This document shows positions 34,811 through 43,489 of a DNA stretch of 64,000 nt, one piece after another; within the stretch, counting starts at the first letter, position 1; every line of letters begins with the position of its first letter. The position numbers and the translations under genes are program-made. Source of the stretch: Thalassomonas viridans (lineage in GTDB: Bacteria > Pseudomonadota > Gammaproteobacteria > Enterobacterales > Alteromonadaceae). The notes under the pieces were generated by a model. That model had not been told where the DNA came from and made no database searches. It was given only the letters and a program-made list of their open reading frames with translations. Location: the NCBI RefSeq assembly GCF_000948985.2, contig NZ_CP059733.1, positions 2,108,001 through 2,172,000 of the forward strand, read 5' to 3'.

Positions 34811-35233
34811 TTACTCCGGCGTTTTTTCCGGATAGTTCGGGTGGCGGGGCAGCTGGTCGTGGATACTGCACCAGCTGGGACTGGACTGGGTCCAGATATG
34901 CTGCTCGGGCGCCGGCAGCCGGTCATTGTCGAGCACGCCGAGGGGAATGGCCAGCATGTGCGGATACTCGATAGACTCAAACCAGAGGGGGCTGCCGCAG
35001 TTCAGGCAAAAGCAGCGGATGCCGCGTCCGGAATTAAATTTGCCTATTTTGTTGTTTGCCGTGGTGACGTTCAGTTTCGCCGTTTCCGCCATGCCCCAGG
35101 CGGCGGGAGAGGTGCCGGCGAATTTGCGGCAGTTGCTGCAGTGGCAATAGCGCACGCCGCTAATGCCGCCGTCTAAGGTAAAACAGACGGATTTGCACAG
35201 GCAAGTGCCCTGTAGTTGCTGCTGGTGTGGCAT
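34811..35233 (-). CDS. GFA-family zinc protein
   Basis: A 140-residue protein of the GFA family (glutathione-dependent formaldehyde-activating enzyme-like). Zinc-binding cysteines are seen in GTCLCKSVCF, YCHCSNCRK and FCLNCGSPLW. Most members have no confirmed reaction. It is the last gene of a three-gene minus-strand set with an NTF2-like and a YCII-like protein; the gap to the former is 5 bp. Confidence 0.88.
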   Translation of the reverse strand: MPHQQQLQGTCLCKSVCFTLDGGISGVRYCHCSNCRKFAGTSPAAWGMAETAKLNVTTANNKIGKFNSGRGIRCFCLNCGSPLWFESIEYPHMLAIPLGVLDNDRLPAPEQHIWTQSSPSWCSIHDQLPRHPNYPEKTPE

Positions 35234-35238
35234 CCGGG

Positions 35239-35613
35239 TTACTCCTCATCAAACGGCGGGCAAAGCGTGCCCTGGTGGAAAAGCATCTGCCAGCTGTCGC
35301 CGCTGCGCCGCCACAGGGAGCTGCGCAGGGAATAGCTGGTTTGTCCGCTGCCGGCTTTGAGCATAGTGGATTTATAAATCAGCTGCACCACCTGATCGCC
35401 GAGCCGGCGCAATTCAAAATCCCGGGCCGAAAATTCAGGCGGTGTTTCCTGCGGCAGCCGCTCAAGAACTTCTGCTTTGCCGAAACGCCTGCCTGAGCCG
35501 ACAAACTCCAGGAAATCATCGCTGATCAGCCGGTTGAGTTCAGACCGGGAGCGCCTGACTTCGGGTTTAAGCAGGGCCAGTTCAAGAGCGGTGATTTCAT
35601 CCTGTAGGTTCAC
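35239..35613 (-). CDS. NTF2-like (DUF4440) protein
   Basis: A 124-residue protein of the SnoaL/NTF2-like fold: LELALLKPEVRRSRSELNRLISDDFLEFVGSGRRFGKAEVLE, then VQLIYKSTMLKAG and SSLWRRSGDSWQMLFHQGT. Such proteins are small cone-shaped ligand binders or isomerase relatives. GTG 35613 is preferred; the frame extends to a TTG at 35655, which would overlap the preceding gene. Function unknown. Confidence 0.78.
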   Translation of the reverse strand: MNLQDEITALELALLKPEVRRSRSELNRLISDDFLEFVGSGRRFGKAEVLERLPQETPPEFSARDFELRRLGDQVVQLIYKSTMLKAGSGQTSYSLRSSLWRRSGDSWQMLFHQGTLCPPFDEE

Positions 35614-35641
35614 GGTTATGGCCTTTTGGTTTTTAAATAAG

Positions 35642-35956
35642 TTATTGCATATCAATGATTTCAGCTATCTCTATGCTACCATTGCTGGCGAGGATGGGGC
35701 AAGCTTTGGCATGGGCGCAGGCCTCCTCTATATTGTCGGCGGCGATCAGGCTATAGCCGCTGGCCGGGTTGCTGCCGCCGTTATTGACGATACTGCCGTC
35801 ACTGGTGACTGTGGTGGATAAACCTACGGGGTTGCCGCTGTCGATCACCGCATCCCCCATGCCGGCAAACCAGTTCCGCCATGCCTGCATCACGCTTTCA
35901 AGTTCCTCGGGGGCCGCTTCTTCGCCGCCGTGGTAAACAAAAAGATAATTCGCCAT
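35642..35956 (-). CDS. YCII-related (DGPF) protein
   Basis: A 104-residue protein of the YCII-related, dimeric alpha-beta barrel family: MANYLFVYHGG, AWRNWFAGMGDAVIDSGNPVG, SGYSLIAADNIEEACAHAKACPIL. These are often next to ECF sigma factors, but none is seen here. AAAGGAC precedes the ATG. It leads the three-gene minus-strand set. Confidence 0.85.
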   Translation of the reverse strand: MANYLFVYHGGEEAAPEELESVMQAWRNWFAGMGDAVIDSGNPVGLSTTVTSDGSIVNNGGSNPASGYSLIAADNIEEACAHAKACPILASNGSIEIAEIIDMQ

Positions 35957-36111
35957 GTTAATGTCCTTTTCTTAATGAGTTGCCATTAAAAAATAGTGTA
36001 AATTTTAACAATAGGCGAATGCAGATATTGTCACCTTAATGAAAAAACATTAAGGTGCCTTTTCCGTATTATGGATTTTGTCACCCGGACTTTTATAGCT
36101 AATCAATTGAA

Positions 36112-36675
36112 ATGAAAATCTTTATTAAAAACATGGTGTGCGGGCGCTGTAAGTTTGTGATTGAAAATGAACTTAAGGCGCTGGGGATAAAACTTTTGTC
36201 AGTCAATCTGGGAGAAGTTGACTTTGGCAAGGAGATACCTGAGCCGGCGCAACTTGAGATTTTCCGCAGCCGCATCGAAGCTTTAGGGTTTGAGCAGATC
36301 AATGATAAAAAAGGCCGGTTAATCGAGCAGACCAAAAAACATGTTATTGCCCTGGTGCAGCAGCCCATGGGGGAGAAGGTCAAGTTATCCCGCTTTTTAT
36401 CCGAGCATATTTTTAAAGATTACAATTATTTAAGTAACCTGTTTTCTGCCGTGGAAGGCGTCACCATAGAGCAGTTTTATATCCAGCAGAAAATAGAAAA
36501 AGCCAAAGAGCTGCTGGTTTATGATGAGCTTTCCCTCACGGAAATCGCTTTTCGCCTCGACTATTCCAGCGTTGCCCACCTGAGCAACCAGTTTAAAAAA
36601 ATCACCGGATTAACCCCTACCGATTTTAAGGCCAATTGCGGCCCGCAGGCGAGAAAAGCCATCGACAAGCTATAA
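36112..36675 (+). CDS. AraC-family regulator with N-terminal HMA-like metal domain
   Basis: A 187-residue fused regulator. The N terminus (1-65) reads as a heavy-metal-associated domain with CGRC (C10, C13); the rest carries an AraC-type helix-turn-helix (YNYLSNLFSAVEGVTIEQFYIQQKIEKAKELL and LSLTEIAFRLDYSSVAHLSNQFKKITGLTP). It lies directly before CopA, so it most likely senses copper ions with its HMA domain and switches on the copper genes, in place of the usual MerR-type CueR. Confidence 0.85.
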   Translation: MKIFIKNMVCGRCKFVIENELKALGIKLLSVNLGEVDFGKEIPEPAQLEIFRSRIEALGFEQINDKKGRLIEQTKKHVIALVQQPMGEKVKLSRFLSEHIFKDYNYLSNLFSAVEGVTIEQFYIQQKIEKAKELLVYDELSLTEIAFRLDYSSVAHLSNQFKKITGLTPTDFKANCGPQARKAIDKL

Positions 36676-36771
36676 ACCGTAAATCCTGCAACAGATAGCC
36701 AAAATCCTGTAACGGCTTTTCCCCGGCTTTGTTTCATACTGCTGTTATCATAATTTGATGGACACCAGTTG

Positions 36772-39027
36772 ATGAGTAAAGCTTTGTATTTATCCATAGA
36801 AGGCATGAGCTGCGCCGGTTGTGTTGCCTCGATCGAAAAGGCGATTAAAGGCGTGGACTCGGTCACTTCCGCCACTGTTAACTTTGCCGAGCATACAGCC
36901 ACCGTTGAGGGGGATATTGCTGCCGGGGCCGTGATTGCGGCAATCCGCTCGGCCGGTTATCAGGCCCGTGAGCTGGGGGGCAGCCATGATGAAGCCGAGA
37001 AAGAAGAGGCCGAGTTTGCCTATTACCGGCAGCTGTTAAAGCGGGCGGCATTCGCCGCCCTGGTGGGGGCGCCGTTATTTATTGCCGGTATGGCGGGTTT
37101 GTTGCCGCCGCTGACCGCCGACAACGGCCCGTTATTCTGGTGGGGGATCGCGCTGGCGACCCTGGCGGTTATGGTTTACTCCGGCGGGCATTTTTTTCTC
37201 GGCGCGGTTAAATCGGTGAGGCAGCATAATGCCAATATGGACCTGCTGATCGCCCTGGGCACCGGCACCGCCTGGCTTTATTCCCTGGCCATCGTCATCC
37301 GGCCTGAGTTAGTACCCGCTTTGGCGCAACATGTCTATTTTGAAGCGGCCGCGGTGATCCTGGCGTTAATTAATCTTGGCTCGGCACTTGAGATGCGGGC
37401 GCGGGGCAAAACCTCGCAGGCGATAAAGCAGCTTATCGGCCTGCAGCCGAAAACCGCCTGTGTCGTCCGCGATAACGGCGAAGTGAATATGCTTATCGAA
37501 GCGCTGGTTCCCGGCGATATTATACGGGTAAAGCCGGGGGAGCGTATTGCGGTTGACGGCATAGTGACCCGGGGACATTCCCGCCTGGATGAGTCTATGA
37601 TCAGCGGCGAGCCTATGGCGGTACAAAAGCAGCCGGGGGACAGGGTGCTTGCGGGCACCATCAACAAGTCCGGCAGTTTCCTGTTTCAGGCTGAGCGCAT
37701 AGGTAAAGACACCACTTTGGCGCAGATCATCGACATGGTGCGTACGGCCCAGTCGTCCAAACCGGCCATCGGCCGTTTGGTGGATAAAATTGCCGCGATA
37801 TTTGTACCTGCCGTGCTTATTGTTGCGGTGTTAACCTTGCTTGCCTGGCTTAACTTTTCCGGCAGTGAGCAGGCACTGACATACGCGGTAGTGACTATGA
37901 TGACGGTGCTGATCATTGCCTGCCCCTGCGCTTTGGGGTTGGCGACACCTATCTCTATTATGGCGGGAGTCGGCAAGGCGGCCCTGTCTCAGATCCTGAT
38001 CCGCAACGGCGATGCCCTGCAGCAGGCGGGCAGGCTGGATACCATAGTGCTGGATAAAACCGGCACGGTAACCCGGGGTCGACCTGATGTGACTAAAGTG
38101 CTTCCCCTGGGGAGCTGGCAACAGGAGACTTTATTGCTATGGGCGGCCAGCGCCGAGGCCGGTTCGGAGCACCCGTTGGCAGAGGCAATCGTGCTGGCGG
38201 CCAAAGCGCAGCAGCTGAGCATGTTGCCGGTTTCGGACTTTGAGGCTGTTGCCGGGCAGGGGATATCGGCAAAAGTTGAAGCTAAGTCCGTGCTGCTGGG
38301 CACCCGTAAGTTAATGCAAAGCCATGATATAGATATCCGGGCGTTGTCCGGGCAGGCGGAAGAGCTGGAGCAGCAGGCCAATACGGTGATCTTTATTGCG
38401 GTTGGCGGCGAGCCGGCGGGTATCATAGGGGTGGCGGATGTTATCAAAGATGACTCTGTTGCCGCCGTGAAACGCATGCAGCGGCTGGGGCTGGAGGTGA
38501 TGCTGCTAACCGGTGATAACTATGCCACCGCCAATGCCGTTGCCCGGCAGCTCGGCATAGATAAGGTGATTGCCGAAGTGTTGCCGCAGGAGAAGGCCGG
38601 GCAAATCGCCCGTTTGCAGGAGAGTGGGAAAACCCTTGCTATGGTGGGGGACGGGATCAATGACGCGCCTGCGCTGGCATTGGCGGATGTCGGTTTTGCC
38701 ATAGGCACAGGCACGGATGTTGCCATTGAAAGTGCCGATATTACTTTGATGTCGGGTTCTTTGCACGGTGTGGCGGATGCCGTGGAAATTTCCCGGGCAA
38801 CGGTGAAAAACATCAAGCAAAACCTGTTTGGCGCTTTTATTTATAACGGTTTAGGCATACCGGTTGCGGCAGGTGTTCTTTTTCCCTTTACCGGTGTCTT
38901 GCTCAACCCTATGCTGGCGGGCGCCGCCATGGCCCTGTCATCCCTGACCGTGGTGAGTAATGCCAACCGTTTACGTTTTTTTAAACCATCCGGTGACCGG
39001 GTTTTGTCGAAGGAGGAAGAGTTATGA
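36772..39027 (+). CDS. copA: Copper-exporting P-type ATPase
   Basis: P1B-type ATPase of 751 residues that pumps Cu(I) out of the cytoplasm. One N-terminal HMA domain (GMSCAGC, C14 and C17), eight membrane spans with the CPC metal site (IIACPCALG), the TGE-like actuator motif SGEP, the phosphorylation motif DKTGT, the SEHPLAEA nucleotide-binding histidine motif, and GDGINDAPAL. ATG 36772 follows the in-frame TTG at 36769 and fits the HMA start. Its last bases overlap the ATG of the next small gene (ATGA). Confidence 0.95.
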   Translation: MSKALYLSIEGMSCAGCVASIEKAIKGVDSVTSATVNFAEHTATVEGDIAAGAVIAAIRSAGYQARELGGSHDEAEKEEAEFAYYRQLLKRAAFAALVGAPLFIAGMAGLLPPLTADNGPLFWWGIALATLAVMVYSGGHFFLGAVKSVRQHNANMDLLIALGTGTAWLYSLAIVIRPELVPALAQHVYFEAAAVILALINLGSALEMRARGKTSQAIKQLIGLQPKTACVVRDNGEVNMLIEALVPGDIIRVKPGERIAVDGIVTRGHSRLDESMISGEPMAVQKQPGDRVLAGTINKSGSFLFQAERIGKDTTLAQIIDMVRTAQSSKPAIGRLVDKIAAIFVPAVLIVAVLTLLAWLNFSGSEQALTYAVVTMMTVLIIACPCALGLATPISIMAGVGKAALSQILIRNGDALQQAGRLDTIVLDKTGTVTRGRPDVTKVLPLGSWQQETLLLWAASAEAGSEHPLAEAIVLAAKAQQLSMLPVSDFEAVAGQGISAKVEAKSVLLGTRKLMQSHDIDIRALSGQAEELEQQANTVIFIAVGGEPAGIIGVADVIKDDSVAAVKRMQRLGLEVMLLTGDNYATANAVARQLGIDKVIAEVLPQEKAGQIARLQESGKTLAMVGDGINDAPALALADVGFAIGTGTDVAIESADITLMSGSLHGVADAVEISRATVKNIKQNLFGAFIYNGLGIPVAAGVLFPFTGVLLNPMLAGAAMALSSLTVVSNANRLRFFKPSGDRVLSKEEEL

Positions 39028-39149
39028 AGCTTTTGCTGGTAAACCTGACGGGACTTTTTGTTATTTTATTGATTATCTGGTGGTTTTGGCTGGCTCCTAA
39101 CCATGTTTCACCGCCAAAAGACAACAGTAAAAAGCAGCAGGGCCGTTAA
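39024..39149 (+). CDS. 41-residue membrane peptide coupled to CopA
   Basis: A short frame with one membrane span (MKLLLVNLTGLFVILLIIWW followed by FWLAPNHVSPP) and a Lys/Gln-rich tail. Its ATG overlaps the CopA stop as ATGA, and AAGGAGGAAGAG lies upstream, so translation is coupled. It may be a regulatory or assembly subunit of the pump or a small periplasm-facing copper helper. No family is recognised. Confidence 0.7.
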   Translation: MKLLLVNLTGLFVILLIIWWFWLAPNHVSPPKDNSKKQQGR

Positions 39150-39422
39150 CAGGGAACGTCCTTTTGGGTGTTTCGGCTAAAATTCGGCTAAGCTTACTCC
39201 AAAGCCTGTTTATGTAATTCCTTTCTCAAGCTGGGCAGGCTTTAACAATCGCCGTGGTGGGCCGGATAATTGCCGGTAATCAAGCCCCGGTGGTTAATCT
39301 TCAACAAGTAATCTGAAAATAATGGGCAAAGATGTCCGTCCTTTGAAAGAGGAATTCTCATTTTTGGTATGAGGTAGCGAGCGTTTTTAAGCAGCGGTCG
39401 CATCCTGAGATGAGGAGTAAGT

Positions 39423-40331
39423 ATGGCGCTTTCGATTTGGGACGTGGCAGATATTATGTCCCGCTGGTTGATCTACATGGGGGTGGCCGCTGCCATCGGT
39501 GGTCCCTTTATCGCTGCTTTGGTGCGTGCCGGCGCCAATATCCAGGCAATTATCCGCTATATCCGCCTGTGTCTGTATCTGGGCATCTCGGCGGCGGCGG
39601 TGAACTTTTTCATTGGCGTGGGGGCGGCCGCGCAAACGGGCTTTTTCGGCATGTTTGACGGCGAAAGCCTCAGCCGGCTCTGGCAGGGGGCGCCCGGTGA
39701 TGCCCTGGTGTGGCGCTTATTTGGCTTTGCCGCCATCGCCGCCTTGTTTTTGCTGCATTTAAGGAGAAAGCCCTCGGCCCGCGCCTCGAACCGGAAGCTG
39801 TTTTTGCTGTGTTACTGTAGCGGTATTTTGGCGCTGAGTTATTCTTTTACCCTGCTGGGCAACACCGCCGAGCTGGGTACCGGCGCGAGTGTTATGATGA
39901 TGCTGCATATTATTGCTTCGGCCTGGTGGCTCGGGGCCTTATATCCCTTGCTGATTTGTTACCAGCTGCTTAACCTGCCCAGCCTATATAAGGTTATGCG
40001 GTTTTTTGGCCAGCTGACCATGATAATGGTGCCTTTGCTGCTGCTTGGCGGCGGGATATTGCTCAGCCAGGTGCTGGCCAGCCCGGAAGACCTGTTTACC
40101 ACGACTTACGGGCAAATCATGTTATTGAAATTAACCACAGTCACTACGGTGTTTATGCTGGTGGTAGTGCATAAGCATAAATATAAGCACAGCCTGGTGC
40201 CTGTGTTAAATCAGGTGCAGGTGCTGACCCTGAAGAAAAACTCCATTATCAGCGAGCTGTTCCTGGCGGATATTATTTTGGTGATCACGGCGGTATTATC
40301 CAGCATTCTCGGACCTGTGGTGCTCCCCTAA
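39423..40331 (+). CDS. CopD-like copper membrane protein
   Basis: An integral membrane protein of 302 residues with about eight spans, matching the CopD/PcoD family (MSRWLIYMGVAAAIGGPF; ASVMMMLHIIASAWWLGALYPLLICYQLL; GQIMLLKLTTVTTVFMLV). Intramembrane histidine (HIIASAWW) is typical. Members help move copper across the inner membrane. GAGGAG precedes the ATG. It follows CopA after 270 bp with no gene. Confidence 0.88.
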   Translation: MALSIWDVADIMSRWLIYMGVAAAIGGPFIAALVRAGANIQAIIRYIRLCLYLGISAAAVNFFIGVGAAAQTGFFGMFDGESLSRLWQGAPGDALVWRLFGFAAIAALFLLHLRRKPSARASNRKLFLLCYCSGILALSYSFTLLGNTAELGTGASVMMMLHIIASAWWLGALYPLLICYQLLNLPSLYKVMRFFGQLTMIMVPLLLLGGGILLSQVLASPEDLFTTTYGQIMLLKLTTVTTVFMLVVVHKHKYKHSLVPVLNQVQVLTLKKNSIISELFLADIILVITAVLSSILGPVVLP

Positions 40332-40337
40332 AAGTTT

Positions 40338-40364
40338 CCCCGGCGGGCGTCCTGCCGGCCGGGG
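40338..40364 (+). terminator. Terminator-like hairpin after CopD
   Basis: CCCCGGC (40338-40344) pairs with GCCGGGG (40358-40364), then ATTTATTGTTT. Confidence 0.55.
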
Positions 40365-40552
40365 ATTTATTGTTTAAGCTGGCTTTTGGCTTACGCTAAC
40401 TTTACTTCCCGACAGGCCGTAATAGGCGATAAAACCGTAACACAGGACGGGCGGGGAAAAAGACGCCTGTATGCCGGCCGGTAAACTTCACAGGCTATTT
40501 TCATCAACATGATTAAAAGCGGTTGATCTTTAATCCGGAAAACACTAACCTG

Positions 40553-40572
40553 AAATGAAAGCGCTTTCATTT
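40553..40572. promoter_or_regulatory. LacI-family operator, perfect palindrome
   Basis: AAATGAAAGCGCTTTCATTT, a perfect 20-bp palindrome about 150 bp before the beta-glucosidase start. Confidence 0.85.
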
Positions 40573-40619
40573 GTTGTTGAAAGCATTGGAAACCAGAAGT
40601 AAAAAATTTTCAAGTAATC

Positions 40620-40633
40620 TGTAAGCGCTTACA
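40620..40633. promoter_or_regulatory. LacI-family operator, second palindrome
   Basis: TGTAAGCGCTTACA, a perfect 14-bp palindrome 64 bp downstream (centre to centre) of the first, the same spacing as the pair before the TonB receptor. A half-like ATGTAAGC follows near 40659. Confidence 0.85.
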
Positions 40634-40720
40634 TTTTTGTTTTTTTATCTGAAATAAAATGTAAGCAGTGAATACTTGGGGATTTTTTATAAGCTCACCC
40701 AACAGGCAGCTATGTAGATT

Positions 40721-42061
40721 ATGACTAAAATTTCTTTACCCGTTAATTCGCCCATGCTCTCCCCGGATTTTACCTATGGTGTCGCTACGGCTTCATTCCA
40801 GATCGAAGGGGGGGCCGGGCACAGGTTGGCCAGTATCTGGGATCGTTTTTGCACAACCGAGGGGAAAATAGCCGACGGCTCCAACGGGGAGGTCGCCTGC
40901 GACCATTTCAACCTGTGGCGTCAGGATATTGAGCTGATCGAATCTTTAGGGGTGGATGCCTACCGTTTGTCTGTCTCCTGGCCGCGGGTGATCACCTTAG
41001 AAGGCGAACTGAACCGGGCCGGGGTGGATTTCTACTTGGGGATTCTCGATGAATTAAAGCGTAAAAATATCAAAGCCTTTGTAACCTTATACCACTGGGA
41101 CCTGCCGCAGCACCTGGAAGATAACGGCGGCTGGCTAAACCGGGAAACCGCTTACCGTTTTCGTGATTATGTCGACCTGATCACTAAGGCTTTCGGCGAC
41201 CGGGTTTATGCCTACGCCACGTTAAACGAACCTTTTTGCAGCGCTTACCTGGGATATGAAGCCGGTGTCCATGCCCCGGGTATTGTCGGCAAGGAATACG
41301 GCAAAAAAGCCGCCCACCATTTGCTGCTGGCCCACGGCCTGGCGATGCAAGTGCTGGCAAAAAACAGCCCGGAGAGCCTAAGCGGCATAGTGCTTAATTT
41401 CACCCCCTGTTATCCGGCGTCAGAGCGGGCGGAAGATAAGGCCGCCGCCCATTTTGCCGACGACTATTTTAACCAGTGGTATATCAAACCTTTGTTCGAC
41501 GGCGAGTACCCGGAACTTCTCTCCCGGCTGCCGGCAGGGCATCATCCGGACATCCGGGAAGGGGATATGGCGATTATCAGCCATCCGGTGGACTTTTTGG
41601 GGGTCAACTATTACACCCGGGCCATTTACCGGGGGGATCAGACGCAAGACTTTGTACAGCTGCCGGCGCCTGAGCCGATCACGGATATCGGCTGGGAAAT
41701 CTATCCTAAGGCCCTGACTAAATTACTGGTTTCCCTGAACGAACAATATCCGCTGCCGCCGGTGTACATCACAGAGAACGGCGCCGCCATGGCCGATAAG
41801 CTGACGGACGGTTCCGTTAACGACCTAGATCGGATAGATTACTACCACAGCCATCTCAATGCGGTGCACGATGCCATAGAGCAGGGGGTGGATATCCGCG
41901 GCTATTTTGCCTGGTCCCTGATGGATAACTTCGAATGGGCGGAAGGCTATCTTAAGCGTTTCGGTATCGTTCACGTGGATTATGCCAGCCAGCAAAGAAC
42001 CGTTAAAGCCAGCGGCATCGCCTATAAAAACCTGATAAGCCAGAGAGTGGCAAACCAATAA
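40721..42061 (+). CDS. GH1 beta-glucosidase
   Basis: Cytoplasmic glycoside hydrolase family 1 enzyme of 446 residues. It opens with the GH1 pattern DFTYGVATASFQIEGG; the acid/base E170 is in TLNEPFC and the nucleophile E352 is in YITENGAA. It splits cellobiose or another short beta-glucoside by retention. No signal peptide, so the substrate must enter first, presumably through the symporter gene 31 bp downstream. Two LacI operators lie upstream, and the LacI gene is in the same unit. Confidence 0.95.
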   Translation: MTKISLPVNSPMLSPDFTYGVATASFQIEGGAGHRLASIWDRFCTTEGKIADGSNGEVACDHFNLWRQDIELIESLGVDAYRLSVSWPRVITLEGELNRAGVDFYLGILDELKRKNIKAFVTLYHWDLPQHLEDNGGWLNRETAYRFRDYVDLITKAFGDRVYAYATLNEPFCSAYLGYEAGVHAPGIVGKEYGKKAAHHLLLAHGLAMQVLAKNSPESLSGIVLNFTPCYPASERAEDKAAAHFADDYFNQWYIKPLFDGEYPELLSRLPAGHHPDIREGDMAIISHPVDFLGVNYYTRAIYRGDQTQDFVQLPAPEPITDIGWEIYPKALTKLLVSLNEQYPLPPVYITENGAAMADKLTDGSVNDLDRIDYYHSHLNAVHDAIEQGVDIRGYFAWSLMDNFEWAEGYLKRFGIVHVDYASQQRTVKASGIAYKNLISQRVANQ

Positions 42062-42091
42062 CAAGAATAACCAGCATCAAAGGACAGCAGT

Positions 42092-43420
42092 ATGATCAGT
42101 ATCAGAGAAAAAATCGCCTACGGTTTGGGGGATACCGCCAGCAACATCATTTTCCAGACCGTGATGATGTTTTTATTACTCTTTTACACTGATGTTATGG
42201 GCTTGTCGCCGGCAACCGTCGGCACCATGTTTTTAGTGGTGCGTATCTTTGATGCCGTTACCGATCCCCTGATGGGCAATCTTGCCGACCGCACCAGGAG
42301 CCGCTGGGGCCAGTTCAGGCCCTACCTGCTGTGGCTGGCATTTCCCTTTGCCATCATCAGTATTCTGGCTTTTACCACCCCGGACTTATCCGGCGAGAAT
42401 AAGCTGATATATGCCTTTGTGACTTATACCTTGCTGATGCTGGCCTATACCGCCATCAATATTCCCTATTCGGCGCTGGGGGGAGTATTGACCGCAGATG
42501 CCAAAGAGCGGGTAACGGTACAGTCATACCGCTTTGTTTTCGGCATGCTGGGCGGGGTGATAGTGGCGGGGGCGACTATGCCTATGGTGCAGTGGTTCGG
42601 GCAGGGGGATACCGCCAAAGGTTACCAGCTGACCATGGTAACCATGAGTACTTTGGGACTGGTGATGTTTCTCTTGTGCTTTATCGGCACCAAAGAGCGC
42701 ATCTCCCAGCCGGAAAACCAGGTGACTTCTTTTAAAGCCAGTATGCGCTCCCTGTGGCAAAACGACCAGTGGCGCATTTTGTGTGCGGCCGCTTTTTTCT
42801 TGCTGGCCGGGCAGGTGCTGCGTTTTACCCTGGCGGTTTATTATGTGAAATACTTTCTCGGCCGCGAAGATCTGATCACTTACTTTTTAACCCTGGGGGT
42901 GGTCGGCAGCATGGTGGGCTGCGCCGTGGCCCAGCCGCTGGCCAAAAGGGTGTGTAAAATCAAGGCCTATATTGCCCTGCAAACCATCGCCGCCTGTATC
43001 TGCGCCTTAAGTTTCTTTATCAGGGGCGACCAGCTGGTATTGGCCTTTGTCGCCTTTATCGCCTGGAAGTTTTTCCTGGATATGGCGACGCCCCTGCTGT
43101 GGGCAAAAATGGCGGATACCATAGATTACGGCCACCAGAAAACCGGGATCCGCATCACCGGCCTGGTGTATTCCAGCGTGGTTTTCTTTATCAAGATGGG
43201 GGTGGCTTTAGGCGGCGCCGCCGCCGGCTGGCTGCTGGCCTTTTACGGCTACCAGGCGGATGTGGCGCAAACCCAGGCCACCAAACAGGGCATACTTATC
43301 TCTTTCACCCTGCTGCCGGCAACCGGTTCTTTTATCGTCGCCTGGGTGATGCGCAAATACACCTTAAATGACGAAAAAATTGAGCATATTCAAAGCGAAC
43401 TTAAGGCTGTGGCTAGTTAA
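42092..43420 (+). CDS. GPH-family sugar:cation symporter
   Basis: An inner-membrane transporter of 442 residues with twelve spans, of the glycoside-pentoside-hexuronide family (MelB-like): IREKIAYGLGDTASNIIFQTVMMFLLLFYTDVMGLSP, then FDAVTDPLMGNLADRTRSRWGQFRPYLL. It probably brings in the beta-glucoside cut by the upstream GH1 enzyme. AAAGGACAG lies before the ATG. Confidence 0.93.
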   Translation: MISIREKIAYGLGDTASNIIFQTVMMFLLLFYTDVMGLSPATVGTMFLVVRIFDAVTDPLMGNLADRTRSRWGQFRPYLLWLAFPFAIISILAFTTPDLSGENKLIYAFVTYTLLMLAYTAINIPYSALGGVLTADAKERVTVQSYRFVFGMLGGVIVAGATMPMVQWFGQGDTAKGYQLTMVTMSTLGLVMFLLCFIGTKERISQPENQVTSFKASMRSLWQNDQWRILCAAAFFLLAGQVLRFTLAVYYVKYFLGREDLITYFLTLGVVGSMVGCAVAQPLAKRVCKIKAYIALQTIAACICALSFFIRGDQLVLAFVAFIAWKFFLDMATPLLWAKMADTIDYGHQKTGIRITGLVYSSVVFFIKMGVALGGAAAGWLLAFYGYQADVAQTQATKQGILISFTLLPATGSFIVAWVMRKYTLNDEKIEHIQSELKAVAS

Positions 43421-43489
43421 GGCGGAAGGGAGTATGTTAGTATTTGCCACAACTAATTTTTAACACTTGCCTTAACGTGCCGGAGTATT

